Assembly (NCBI GenBank): GCA_905215035.1
Contig: CAJMOJ010000007.1
Location: 1-42,959 of the forward strand
DNA: 42,959 bases
Direction: 5' to 3'
From: an uncultured bacterium
Lineage (GTDB): Bacteria; Actinomycetota; Coriobacteriia; Coriobacteriales; Eggerthellaceae
Position 1 is the first letter of the stretch; every line of letters begins with the position of its first letter. A program made the translations under genes and the position numbers. The notes beneath the pieces were generated by a model, which was not told the DNA's origin, did not search any database, and saw nothing but the letters and a program-made list of their open reading frames with translations. Shown piece by piece: positions 15,823-24,900 of this stretch.

Positions 15823-16761
15823 ATGGAAATTAAGAATGTTGTGGTTGCAGGTGGTGGAGTTTTAGGTAGTCAGATTGCGTTGCAGAGCGCCTACAAAGGG
15901 TTTAAGGTAAAAATGTGGCTCAGGCGTGAAGACTCTATTGAACGTGCCAAGCCAAAACTTGAACGCCTCCATGCTATATACAAGCAAACGCTTGAAGCAA
16001 TGAAGACTGACCCATCGGCTTATTGTAGGGGATTGGCAGACTCACCTGATGTTCCAGCTTCCACTATTGACGAGCTTATAGCACGTGTTGATACGGCATA
16101 TGACAGCTTAGTGCTTACGACTGATTTGCACGAGGCATTCGAAGATGCAGATTTGGTGATTGAGGCGATCGCTGAAATTATTGATGAGAAGGATGCGTTC
16201 TATTCTGCCATTAAAGATATGCTTCCTGCACAAACTATTTTGTGTACTAATTCGTCTACGCTTTTACCTAGTGCAATGGAAGGGTTTACGGGTCGTCCTG
16301 ATAAATTCTTAGCTTTGCATTTTGCTAATAACATTTGGAAGAACAACACTGCTGAAGTGATGGGAACTTCCCAAACAAGTGCAGAGTCCTATAAAGCTGT
16401 CGTTGAATTTGCGCGAGCAATTGGCATGATCCCACTTGAGCTTAAGAAAGAGCAGCCCGGGTATCTCCTTAACAGCATGCTGGTTCCTTTCTTGAATTCT
16501 GCTGAGGCACTGCTGGCTAATGGGGTTGCAGATGTTGAGACGATCGATAAGGCATGGACACTTGGAACCGGCGCACCGCTTGGTCCATTCCGTATTCTTG
16601 ATATTGTTGGATTAACAACTGCTTACAATATTGTTGCGGCAAGTCCTGCTGCCAAAGACCCCGATAGTACGGCAGCACGTATTGCTGCGATTTTGAAACA
16701 GCGCATTGATGAAGGTAAGACAGGAATCAATGCTGGAGAAGGCTTTTATAAATACAATTAA
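15823..16761 (+). CDS. 3-hydroxyacyl-CoA dehydrogenase
   Basis: A 312-residue stand-alone enzyme that oxidises (S)-3-hydroxyacyl-CoA to 3-oxoacyl-CoA with NAD, or the reverse. The N-terminal Rossmann motif is VVVAGGGVLGSQIA. The catalytic region reads LCTNSSTLLPSAM and LALHFANNIWKNNTAEVMG, giving the expected Ser, His and Glu. The C-terminal helical domain has the usual GYLLNSMLVPFLNSAEALLANG and GAPLGPFRILDIVGL motifs. AAGGAG lies 6 bases before the ATG. It is a single-gene unit followed by a terminator. It could serve the acyl-CoA pathway encoded 11 kb further on, but nothing in the sequence links them directly. Confidence 0.9.
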   Translation: MEIKNVVVAGGGVLGSQIALQSAYKGFKVKMWLRREDSIERAKPKLERLHAIYKQTLEAMKTDPSAYCRGLADSPDVPASTIDELIARVDTAYDSLVLTTDLHEAFEDADLVIEAIAEIIDEKDAFYSAIKDMLPAQTILCTNSSTLLPSAMEGFTGRPDKFLALHFANNIWKNNTAEVMGTSQTSAESYKAVVEFARAIGMIPLELKKEQPGYLLNSMLVPFLNSAEALLANGVADVETIDKAWTLGTGAPLGPFRILDIVGLTTAYNIVAASPAAKDPDSTAARIAAILKQRIDEGKTGINAGEGFYKYN

Positions 16762-16925
16762 GTAATGACTGTCTGTAGTAGTTTGAACGGAGATAAGTTA
16801 ATAGGGCTAGTGGTTTAAAACTAATTGGGTTAATAGCTCAAGCTGTCAAACTATAGAAGCTAGAAGTTCGTAGTTTGGGCTGATACAAATTCAGCTAAGT
16901 TCATATAAATAAGCTGCGCTGCTAC

Positions 16926-16960
16926 AAGGAACCTCTTTTGTATAAGGGGTTCCTTTTGTT
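16926..16960 (+). terminator. Rho-independent terminator after the hydroxyacyl-CoA dehydrogenase gene
   Basis: AAGGAACCTC (16926-16935) pairs with GGGGTTCCTT (16946-16955), one G-U, around a 10-base loop, followed by TTGTTTA. It ends about 190 bases after the dehydrogenase stop and before the DMT gene. Confidence 0.8.
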
Positions 16961-17047
16961 TACTATTATGGATGTCATGACGATGCGCTGTCAAAATGAG
17001 CATAGCAAGCACAGATATAAGAAAATTAATGCAGTGAGGGGTGAATA

Positions 17048-17986
17048 ATGAGTGTTCTTGCACTCATATTAGCAATAACAGCAGGTGTTGCACTTGCTGT
17101 TCAGGGTGCCGCTAACGCTGCTCTTGCTCATCATGTTGGTCGTCTTGAAGCGGCAGTCGTGTCGTTTTTTGGTGGAACTATCGTACTCTTGTTGCTGAGC
17201 GTTTTCACCGGTGATTTTTCTCAGCTATTTTGTATAGGACAAGCGCCTTGGTGGCAACTTCTTGGTGGTGTATATGGTGCTCTTCTTGTTACTGCTATCA
17301 TTTATGGGACACCACTTTTAGGTGCAGCGCTTACGTTTGCGGCATTTATGTTTGGTCAACTCTTTTTTGGCATGGTAATTGACAGTTTTGGCTTATTTGA
17401 TGTTGCGGTTCGTGTACTTGATGAAGGAAGAGTTGCAGGGTGTGCTCTTCTTGTAGTTGGTATTGTTGCTGTTTGTTATGGACGCATGCAGGAAAAAGCA
17501 CTTTCAGTAAAGGGCTCATCGGTATATAAATCTTACGATCTCCTTATTTTGTTAATCATGTTTTTGGCAGGTGGCTGCTCTGCAGTTCAAGCACCTACCA
17601 ACACGGCACTTGCATTAACGATAGGTTCGATTAATGCCAGCCTGACTAATATGTTTGTTGGCTTGCTTGTTACTACGGTTGCGGCACTCGTTCGTTATCG
17701 CGGTCATTTTGTTTTGCTTAAACGCTCTTTCGGTTTATGGAAATACTTAGGTGGTTTGTTTGGTGCGGCTTATGTCATCTTAGTGGTGCTTGCGACACCT
17801 GGCTTAGGTGTTGGTATTGTTATGGGCGCACTCATGCTTGGCCAATTAGGTGGAGGAGTTGTGCTTGATACGTATGGTCTTATGGGATGCGAGAAGCAAA
17901 CCATTACGCGGTGGCATAAAGTTGGGATCGTTCTGATCGCAACAGGGGTTATTATTGCCGCACTTTCTAATACAGTGTCTCTTTAA
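17048..17986 (+). CDS. DMT-superfamily transporter, two YdcZ (DUF606) repeats
   Basis: A 312-residue integral membrane protein made of two homologous halves of about five helices each. The first half carries LAVQGAANAALAHHVGRLEAA and GTPLLGAALTFAAFMFGQL; the second repeats this as SAVQAPTNTALALTIGSINAS and TPGLGVGIVMGALMLGQL. This is the fused form of the YdcZ/DUF606 family, whose members are often split into two genes. The substrate is unknown. GAGGGG stands before the ATG. Its last 20 bases overlap the end of the convergent TetR gene. Confidence 0.87.
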   Translation: MSVLALILAITAGVALAVQGAANAALAHHVGRLEAAVVSFFGGTIVLLLLSVFTGDFSQLFCIGQAPWWQLLGGVYGALLVTAIIYGTPLLGAALTFAAFMFGQLFFGMVIDSFGLFDVAVRVLDEGRVAGCALLVVGIVAVCYGRMQEKALSVKGSSVYKSYDLLILLIMFLAGGCSAVQAPTNTALALTIGSINASLTNMFVGLLVTTVAALVRYRGHFVLLKRSFGLWKYLGGLFGAAYVILVVLATPGLGVGIVMGALMLGQLGGGVVLDTYGLMGCEKQTITRWHKVGIVLIATGVIIAALSNTVSL

Positions 17987-18536
17987 GGAGCGCAAAAAGA
18001 GTTTCGTCATAGGTTGTAGTATCGCGCGCAGAATCAAGCATGACTTCCCAAATAAGCGCCGAGAGATTGTCGGGGCTCAAAGTTCCCGTTAGTACGTTTT
18101 GCTTAATATGAGGATCATTGCATAAGGCGTATTTAATTCCTTCGCGTGCATGAGTAAAGCTTTGTTGCTCGCGTTTTTGTGCAGCAAATCGATCAGTTGC
18201 ACCCAGCGCAGATAGTTCTGAGAGGAAATCCTTTTTAAATTTAGCAAGGGCGCGCTTGAGACTTGCAGAAAGGGTAGTGCAAAACGCAATAAAATCATGG
18301 TCGTTGTGGGAGGTGATCATATTCATGGTTTCGGTAAAAGCGCGTTGCCAGAACATCCCTACAACATCATTAATAAGTTCAGTTTTGCTTGCATATGAAT
18401 TATAAATAGTGCCTACCGAAACATCGCAAGCGGCAGCAACAGAACGAATGCTGAGTGCCTGGAGTCCTTGTGTGGTTGCAAGGTGGTATGCGTTCTCTAA
18501 GATTTCTTCTTGCGTAATGACTGATCGTTTACCCAT
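17967..18536 (-). CDS. TetR-family regulator of the HsmA-type gene
   Basis: A 189-residue regulator with N-terminal helix-turn-helix GLQALSIRSVAAACDVSVGTIYNSYASKTELINDV and a helical ligand-binding domain. AAAGG lies 8 bases upstream of the ATG chosen; an ATG at 18569 has a poorer site. It is divergent from the HsmA-type membrane gene, and the 171-base gap between them holds three copies of one palindrome, so it almost certainly controls itself and that gene. Its effector cannot be read from sequence. Confidence 0.87.
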   Translation of the reverse strand: MGKRSVITQEEILENAYHLATTQGLQALSIRSVAAACDVSVGTIYNSYASKTELINDVVGMFWQRAFTETMNMITSHNDHDFIAFCTTLSASLKRALAKFKKDFLSELSALGATDRFAAQKREQQSFTHAREGIKYALCNDPHIKQNVLTGTLSPDNLSALIWEVMLDSARDTTTYDETLFALLKETLY

Positions 18537-18602
18537 GTTGTGCACCTTTGCTTTGAAATGGATTGTCATTAGTATACCTGTGATTTATACATGACTACTT
18601 TA

Positions 18603-18678
18603 TGAACCTTGTTCATTTATCTTGACTTTGCTGATAATCCTCTAAAATGAACAGTGTTCAGTAAATGAACATAGTTCA
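18603..18678. promoter_or_regulatory. Three TGAAC-N3-GTTCA operators in the tetR-hsmA intergenic region
   Basis: Identical half-sites occur at 18603-18615, 18648-18660 and 18666-18678, with spacers CTT, AGT and ATA. The second and third are 18 bases apart centre to centre. TTGACT (18622-18627) and TAAAAT (18643-18648) form a possible hsmA promoter between the first two operators, with a short 15-base spacer. A dimeric TetR protein bound there would shut both divergent genes. Confidence 0.8.
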
Positions 18679-18707
18679 AATTAGAAAGACAAGAAAAGAG
18701 GTATAGT

Positions 18708-19193
18708 ATGTCGCCGCTCTTTATTGTTTCAACTATCGCAATCAGTGCAGCCTTAGTGTTTTACACCTGGGGTGTATTTGGTGAGCGCAAAGCAGAAAAA
18801 CTAACACGAAAATATGTAGCGCTTTTTTGGATTGGTCTTGCCTGTGACACAGCGGGAACAACAATGATGAGCTCGATGGCAAGTCACACAGGTGATGGTA
18901 TGGGTGTTCATGGAGTAACGGGTATGGTAGCTCTTATATTGATGCTGATTCATGCAACGTGGGCTACCTGGACTTATATTCGTGGAAGCGAACAAGCTCA
19001 AAAGAGATTCCATACGTTTAGCACGGTTGTGTGGCTTATTTGGCTTGTTCCTTATCTCATTGGTATCTTAATGGGTGTGCCGGCTATACATTTGAAAGCA
19101 GTGTGCGCTTTTGGAACAAGTCTGCTTGTTGTTGTGCTCTTGGCTGCTTTGCTGTTTGTGCCGCGTGCAAAACATTCTACTAGGCTGTCATAG
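18708..19193 (+). CDS. hsmA: HsmA-family (TIGR03987) membrane protein
   Basis: A 161-residue protein with four or five membrane helices. ALFWIGLACDTAGTTMM, HGVTGMVALILMLIHATWATW and FHTFSTVVWLIWLVPYLIGI are the conserved core of the TIGR03987/HsmA family as I remember it. In Clostridioides difficile a member named HsmA is a heme-sensing membrane protein that binds heme and aids oxidative-stress defence, induced through a linked regulator. Conserved histidines (in MGVHGVTG, LIHATWA and KRFHTF) could bind heme here. AGAGG stands before the ATG. The divergent TetR gene and triple operator parallel a sensor-responder pair. The heme role in this organism is inference. Confidence 0.75.
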   Translation: MSPLFIVSTIAISAALVFYTWGVFGERKAEKLTRKYVALFWIGLACDTAGTTMMSSMASHTGDGMGVHGVTGMVALILMLIHATWATWTYIRGSEQAQKRFHTFSTVVWLIWLVPYLIGILMGVPAIHLKAVCAFGTSLLVVVLLAALLFVPRAKHSTRLS

Positions 19194-19270
19194 CAGAGCT
19201 CTGTCTACATAGGGGACGATAACGTTATATCGTTTGTGGCCTACATTGGAAGCGTTGTGCGTGGGAAGCT

Positions 19271-19588
19271 CTATAACGATTCCTGGTAAAGTGCGATTGC
19301 TTTTTTGCAACCACAGAGTCTACCGGAATAGATTTTCTCGTAATAATGATCATCATACCAATCAAAGGTTGGATATGTTTCTTCACGAGCCACCTCCTCT
19401 TCAAGAGAAGGTAGCTCGATGCATAATGCGTCAAAAACCTCTTGAGCGCTTTGTGTTTCAAGGCGCTCAAAAATATCTTGGAGATATTCAATCTCAGCGT
19501 TGTCCCATGCATCAAAGTTTGAATCAGAAGAGTCGGTTTTTGCCTGCAATTTGTTTATTGTCGCTCCAAGTGCGGCCCTAAAATCCAT
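19271..19588 (-). CDS. Hypothetical acidic protein
   Basis: A 105-residue soluble, acidic protein with no family I recognise. It is helical, with an acidic middle (ELPSLEEEVAREE) and an aromatic, acidic segment TYPTFDWYDDHYYEKIY followed by CGCKKA. It starts 26 bases after the stop of the DUF362 gene on the same strand, so it may be its operon partner. The binding site is weak (AAAGAAAG). An opposite-strand frame of similar length exists, but its composition looks less protein-like. Confidence 0.5.
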   Translation of the reverse strand: MDFRAALGATINKLQAKTDSSDSNFDAWDNAEIEYLQDIFERLETQSAQEVFDALCIELPSLEEEVAREETYPTFDWYDDHYYEKIYSGRLCGCKKAIALYQESL

Positions 19589-19614
19589 AGCGATTGCTTT
19601 CTTTGTGCGATGGG

Positions 19615-20544
19615 TTATTTAATCGTGAAATTGCTTTGATCGAGCACTTGACCATCTTTAATAACGATAAGCTCATAGTCTTTTGATCCATACCCTAGAC
19701 GCGCTGCATCATCGATAGTTTTAGTGCCATGCTTTGAATTAATACGCTCAAGTAAGTGGTCACGACCAGGATCATCAGAAGCGATGACAGCGTCAATGCA
19801 AGCCTGATCAATAGCAACTGGATCAAGCGATGAGAAGATACCAATATCGGCCATACAGGGATCTTCGGCAACTGCGCAGCAATCACAGTCGACAGAAAGA
19901 TTGCAGGCAATATTTACAAAAGCCAGATTGTTGCCAAAGTGGTTAACGATAGTCTCGGCTGCTTCTGCCATAGCTTCAAGAAAGTCATCTTGTTCAGCAT
20001 GCTTGTCCCAAAATTCACCTTGATTAAAGGTAGCGCCCCCTGAATGAATATTGACCTTACCCTGATTTGAAGCGCATCCAATAGAGAGTTGTTTAAGCGC
20101 ACCGCCAAAGCCACCCATGGGATGTCCTTTGAAGTGAGAAATCACAAGCATTGAGGCATAGTTTGCAAGATGTCCGCCTACGTGGTTTTCTTTTAAAACG
20201 CGACCATTTTCAATAGGAAAAATAAGATCAGATGAGGGGCCATCGGCATCCATGATATCAACAGGGAAAACATCAGACCAACCGTGTTTTGCCATAAGTT
20301 TCTCGTGTTTTTCAGTGGTGTCACGAGCACCATCGTAGGCGGTGTTGCATTCGACAATAGTGCCATCGACCTCTGTGACCATAGGGATCATAAATTCAGG
20401 GCGTAGGTAATTTTGGTTACCGTCTTCACCTGAGTGTACTTTTACCGCCACTTTACCAGGAAGCTTAACACCCAATACCTCATACATTTTGACAACATTT
20501 TCGGGAGTGATATCGGGGGTGAAAAATACTTTAGGTTTACTCAT
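19615..20544 (-). CDS. DUF362 domain protein
   Basis: A 309-residue soluble protein of the DUF362 family, starting KVFFTPDITPENVVKMYEVLGV and containing GKVAVKVHSGEDGNQNYLRP, VISHFKGHPMGGFGGALKQLSIGCAS and the Cys-rich NLSVDCDCCAVAEDPCMADIG. Members often occur beside or fused to iron-sulfur domains; the function is unknown, although the Cys cluster suggests metal or cluster binding. GGAGG lies 9-10 bases before the ATG. There is no separate ferredoxin domain at either end. It is followed by a small acidic hypothetical gene. Confidence 0.85.
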   Translation of the reverse strand: MSKPKVFFTPDITPENVVKMYEVLGVKLPGKVAVKVHSGEDGNQNYLRPEFMIPMVTEVDGTIVECNTAYDGARDTTEKHEKLMAKHGWSDVFPVDIMDADGPSSDLIFPIENGRVLKENHVGGHLANYASMLVISHFKGHPMGGFGGALKQLSIGCASNQGKVNIHSGGATFNQGEFWDKHAEQDDFLEAMAEAAETIVNHFGNNLAFVNIACNLSVDCDCCAVAEDPCMADIGIFSSLDPVAIDQACIDAVIASDDPGRDHLLERINSKHGTKTIDDAARLGYGSKDYELIVIKDGQVLDQSNFTIK

Positions 20545-20866
20545 GAGCTACGTCCTCCATTCATAGGTAAGATTGCTTATAGTATAGAGGATTTGTCGAC
20601 AAAGTGTTTCTTGTACCCTCGTCGTCATCAGAGTGATACTCATCAGTCTAGGGTTATCGAAATTGCAATGAGATTACCCTTACTTATTCATTGGCAAAAC
20701 GCGATGATGGTCTTGCTAAGGTTGGATATGATTGTGGGCATATTTATTTAGGCATGACTGCGCAATGGCCATGTTGGGATGTGTACAGATATGCCTGGAT
20801 GCGCACGGGTATGCATGGGTGTACGTTAACGGAATTTTTCAAGGGGATGAAAACGGAGCGTTTTTG
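20545..20866. other. Intergenic region between divergent DUF362 and nuclease-like genes
   Basis: No gene is supported. The part at 20780-20825 has imperfect direct repeats (AGATATGCCTGG then GGGTATGCATGG) flanked by GTGTAC on both sides. An open frame from 20732 joins the downstream gene in phase but has a Cys/Met-rich, unusual sequence and no good ribosome binding site. Promoters for both genes should lie here, but I cannot place them with confidence. Confidence 0.45.
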
Positions 20867-21970
20867 ATGGCTAAAAAATTAGCGAAAATAGTAGGTGGCA
20901 TAGTTGGAGCAATCACTCTGATATTGATAGCTTACGTCATCTATGTAATGGCAACATACTATCGTCTAGATGACAGATTAATTCTCGATACACAAACGCC
21001 CCGTGATGGAGAATCGGTACAGCCCTATATAAACTGCGCACAGCCCGTGACACTGGTGAGTGCTAATGTGGGATTTGGTGCCTATGGCCCCGACTTTGAT
21101 TTCTTCATGGATGGTGGGAGTGGATCGGTCGCGCCAAGTGCTGCTTATGTTAGCAGTAATGTGGATGGGTTGGCTCAGTCGATCAAAAATCTCGATCCCG
21201 ATGTTGTATTGTTCCAAGAAGTTGATATGCAAGGCACGCGTAGCTGCAACGTGAATGAATATGAGCTATTGCGCGATGAGTTTGCTTCGGATTGTTCGGT
21301 GTTTATCCAGAACTATGATTCACCTTATCTTGCGTGGCCCCTTTATGCACCGCATGGCAAAAATCAGTCAGGTCTTGCAACGTTTTCAGCCTATGAGATT
21401 ACTCAAACGCTACGGAGAAGCTTGCCGCTATCGGAGAGTATAAGCAAGTTTCTTGATCTTGATCGTTGTTTTGCCCTCTCGCGTATTCCCGTTTCCAATG
21501 GTAAAGAACTCGTGGTGTTTAATGTCCATCTTTCAGCTTATGGGGCTGATGCAGAAGTGTTAGAGGGACAGCGCGCCATGCTCTTTGAAGCGATGCAAGA
21601 AGAGTATGCGCAGGGCAACTACGTTATAGCTGGAGGGGATTTTAACCATGATTTACTTGGCGTATCCAACGAAGTTTATGGAAACGTAACGGATACGGAG
21701 GCTAGTTGGGCAAAACCCTTTGCATTTGAGGAAATCCCTGATGGATTTATCTTGGGGGTAAAAGATCAATTTGATCAAAGTGTTTTTAATTCTGCCGCTA
21801 CATGCCGTGATGCGGGACGACCCTATGACGGGACAAACGATCGATGGGTTATGGATGGTTTTATCTATTCTGACAATATTGACTGCATAGAGCAGCGCAC
21901 GCTCGATTTGGATTTTAGACATTCGGATCATAACCCGGTGTATGTGACGTGCGTGTTGCGCGCAGAATAA
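20867..21970 (+). CDS. Membrane-anchored endonuclease/exonuclease/phosphatase-family protein
   Basis: A 367-residue protein with one N-terminal membrane segment (about residues 5-27) that may serve as an anchor or signal. The rest is the EEP fold shared by DNase I, sphingomyelinases and inositol phosphatases: VTLVSANVGFG, the metal-binding Glu in DPDVVLFQEVD, the active-site AGGDFNHDL and terminal SDHNPV. It should hydrolyse a phosphodiester or phosphomonoester outside the cytoplasm; the substrate is unknown. CGGAG precedes the ATG by 8 bases. Its last 56 bases overlap the end of the giant activase gene on the other strand. Confidence 0.83.
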   Translation: MAKKLAKIVGGIVGAITLILIAYVIYVMATYYRLDDRLILDTQTPRDGESVQPYINCAQPVTLVSANVGFGAYGPDFDFFMDGGSGSVAPSAAYVSSNVDGLAQSIKNLDPDVVLFQEVDMQGTRSCNVNEYELLRDEFASDCSVFIQNYDSPYLAWPLYAPHGKNQSGLATFSAYEITQTLRRSLPLSESISKFLDLDRCFALSRIPVSNGKELVVFNVHLSAYGADAEVLEGQRAMLFEAMQEEYAQGNYVIAGGDFNHDLLGVSNEVYGNVTDTEASWAKPFAFEEIPDGFILGVKDQFDQSVFNSAATCRDAGRPYDGTNDRWVMDGFIYSDNIDCIEQRTLDLDFRHSDHNPVYVTCVLRAE

Positions 21971-24900
21971 GCATTTGTAGGCGGTTTTCAATATTGGCAG
22001 AACTTACATCAGGATCATAGTCGAGAGGCAATATTTGTGCGTCAGGACATTTTTCGCGTAGACTCTTAATAATACCGCGCCCCACAATGTGGTTAGGCAG
22101 ACAACCAAACGGTTGCAAAATCACAAAGGATCGTACGCCGCGCTCGTAATTATGGAGAATTTCTGCAGGGATCAACACGCCTTCTCCCGCATCAAACGTA
22201 TGGTGAATGATAGGATCACTTGCGTGTACTAACTCAGGCATGCGCACGGGTGGTTCATAGAGAGGATGCTCTTGCGCAATGCGATCGGTTAGTTCATGGG
22301 CTGCATCAAAGGCGCTATTAGCAACGGAGAGTATAGTGCGCTCGACAAAAGGCTTATCGACATCAAATTCTTTTACCTGTGAATCTTGATAAAAGTAGGT
22401 TTTACGAATCACATCAGTCATACGTGCTTCTACTACTTCCATTCCACCTGCTTCAAGATAGCGTTCAATATCATGGTTAGCGCCCGGATGGAAATTGAGG
22501 AGATATTCACCTACTACGAGTACGCGTGGTCGAGGTTTGGAGCGATCGTAAGTAACGGACTTCATAGTAGTAATTGCTTTTTTGAAACCCCGTTTTGCTC
22601 CTTTGATGCCATGGTGGGCAATGCCCTCAATGAGGAAATCGATTGCTTTTTCGAATGCACTTTCGGCTGCGCCAGCAATGTGCTCGTAAGGGCGTATTTT
22701 ACGTAATAGTTCTTCAAGTGCATCTATCATGGGTAAACAATAAGCAACGCGCAGCGCAGAGATTATGTTCATCTTAAATCCAGGATGAAGCTCGCGTTCA
22801 TCCTTGTCATCGTTGGTGATGATGGGGACTTGAGGATATCCTGCATCATCAAGGGCTTTACGCAGGAGTGCGCTATAGTGTGTCAGACGGCAATCTCCTA
22901 CGTATTTAGCCATACCAATAGCGGTGGTGTTTGGATCATAGGCACCACTTTCAAGAGCTGCGAGCGCTTCTCCAATGACCATTTGAGCAGGAAAACAAAT
23001 GTCGTTATGGGTGTATTTCTTGCCCAGGCGGATGGCTTCAGCACCTCCTAGTCCAAGCGAGACGGTTTGTAGGCCTTGCTTGGCAAACACAGCTGCCATA
23101 AGACGACCAAAAGCGTGAGAGGTATTAGGTACAAGGACGGTACGCACTTTGCGATCCGCCTGCGTGAATTTGGTTGCATAGGGATCAGGAAGAATCGGCT
23201 GATCTTTGCGTTTAGTCGTAAAAACTACTCCTGTTGAAGATGGTGAAAAAGAGGTGGTGGAAGACGGTGTCTGAGTGCGTTTTAAACGCTGTGCTGTAAC
23301 GGTTTCAATAAAGGAGCGGATACGAATACTGAGCGGGCCTTGTACATCACTCTCATCTACTTTGAGTACAAGAGGGGATTTGTCTGAGACTTCGGCCATA
23401 ATACGAGTGATCTCATCGGTAAGATATGCGTCGTGTCCGCATCCAAAACTTACGATTTGAGCATACTCGAGTGATTCATTGGTTGCTGCATAGAGTGCGC
23501 TTGAGAGCATGCGTGCGTGGTAATTATTAGTAATATCAAGACGGCTTCCTGACAGGTCAAGGTGGGAGTGGTCAGGAAGCGCATCAGCGGGAATGGTGAT
23601 AATACCCAAATCAGCAAAGAGTGTAGGAATGTCATGATGAACAAGGGGGTCGTTTTGATAAGGACGCGATGCAAGTACGACAGCAAAGGTTCCTTCAAGC
23701 TGCACCCGTGCTAATACGGCACTTCCGCGTTCTTGTAGAGTTTGCTTGAACAAGGCTTGTGCCCCATCGGCGAGCTCTATAGCCTTGGATACTGATTGTG
23801 CGTCAATGTTGAAGGTGTCACAAAGATACTTTGTGAGCTGTTTGTCACGGTCACGGGTGCTATGCCAGTGGAAAAGCGGAGTGTCAAATGGAGTGTCCCA
23901 CTTCTCTTCGGGATTTTCTGAGGAGCGGATTACAAAGGGATATCCTTTGACAAGAGCACACATTGACTCGCTATGAGGCGATGCTCCTTCTGGTTCGACT
24001 GCAGTAATAATAGGCATGAAAATGCGATCAACATGTTGATCAAGCAGATTTTGTACATGTCCGTGAACAAGTTTGGCGGGAAAGCACGCGGTGTCAGATG
24101 CAACTGCTGAAAGGGATTCCTCGTAGCGTTTACGTGTGCTTGCCCGCGAGAATTGTACGCGAAATCCAAGAGAACGGAAAAGCGTTGACCAAAATGGAGC
24201 TGTGTCCCAAAGGGCGAGGGCGCGGGGGAGTCCTATGGTAATGCCATTTTCTGGGAGTAGAGTTTTGGTTGCATAGTTTTTAAACAGGGCACGCTCACGT
24301 TCCTTATATAGGTCAGGAAGCACATCAGAGTGATAAGTTTTGCGTGCTTGCTGGGAAGGTGTTTGCTTGGTAGCCGTTTGTGTATCAGACGTGGTCTCGT
24401 GTTTAGATATAGTCTCGTGATCAGATACGGGCTCGTGTTTAGAAGTCGCAGGCTCTAACGTTGCCCCTTTTGAGCAACGATTACCCGTTACAAACACCCT
24501 TCCTGTTGAAAAGCGAATTACCGTGCGCGCACAATGATTGGCGCAGAGACTGCAAGCTACATTGCGCTCACGGGTATAGGTGAGCGCTGCTGTTGCATCA
24601 AGCCCTATAAAGGTTTGAGAAAATGGCGTGTTAGCGTCTTTAGCTTGAATAAGACGCTCTTTGGCAACAAGAGCAGCGCCTATGGCACCTGCAAGTCCTG
24701 GATGAGGGGTGCGAGTTACCGGCTTGCCCAGGTACAATTCAAAGGCGCGCAAAACCGCATCATTGGCAAACGTGCCTCCTTGAACGACGATGTCATCGCC
24801 TAAAGAGTCAAGATTTGATGCACGAATCACTTTACTAAACACGTTTTCAACGACTGATTGCGCAAGGCCTGCCATAATGTCCGCTGGTGTTTTTCCTGCC

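Noticed and set aside
19234..19581. Plus-strand frame of 115 codons opposite the small acidic gene
   Set aside because: No ribosome binding site and a His/Arg/Phe-rich sequence typical of an antisense shadow; the minus-strand frame fits an operon with DUF362 better.
20732..20866. 45-codon N-terminal extension of the nuclease-like protein
   Set aside because: Cys/Met/His-rich and without a binding site; the later ATG gives a normal membrane-anchor start.
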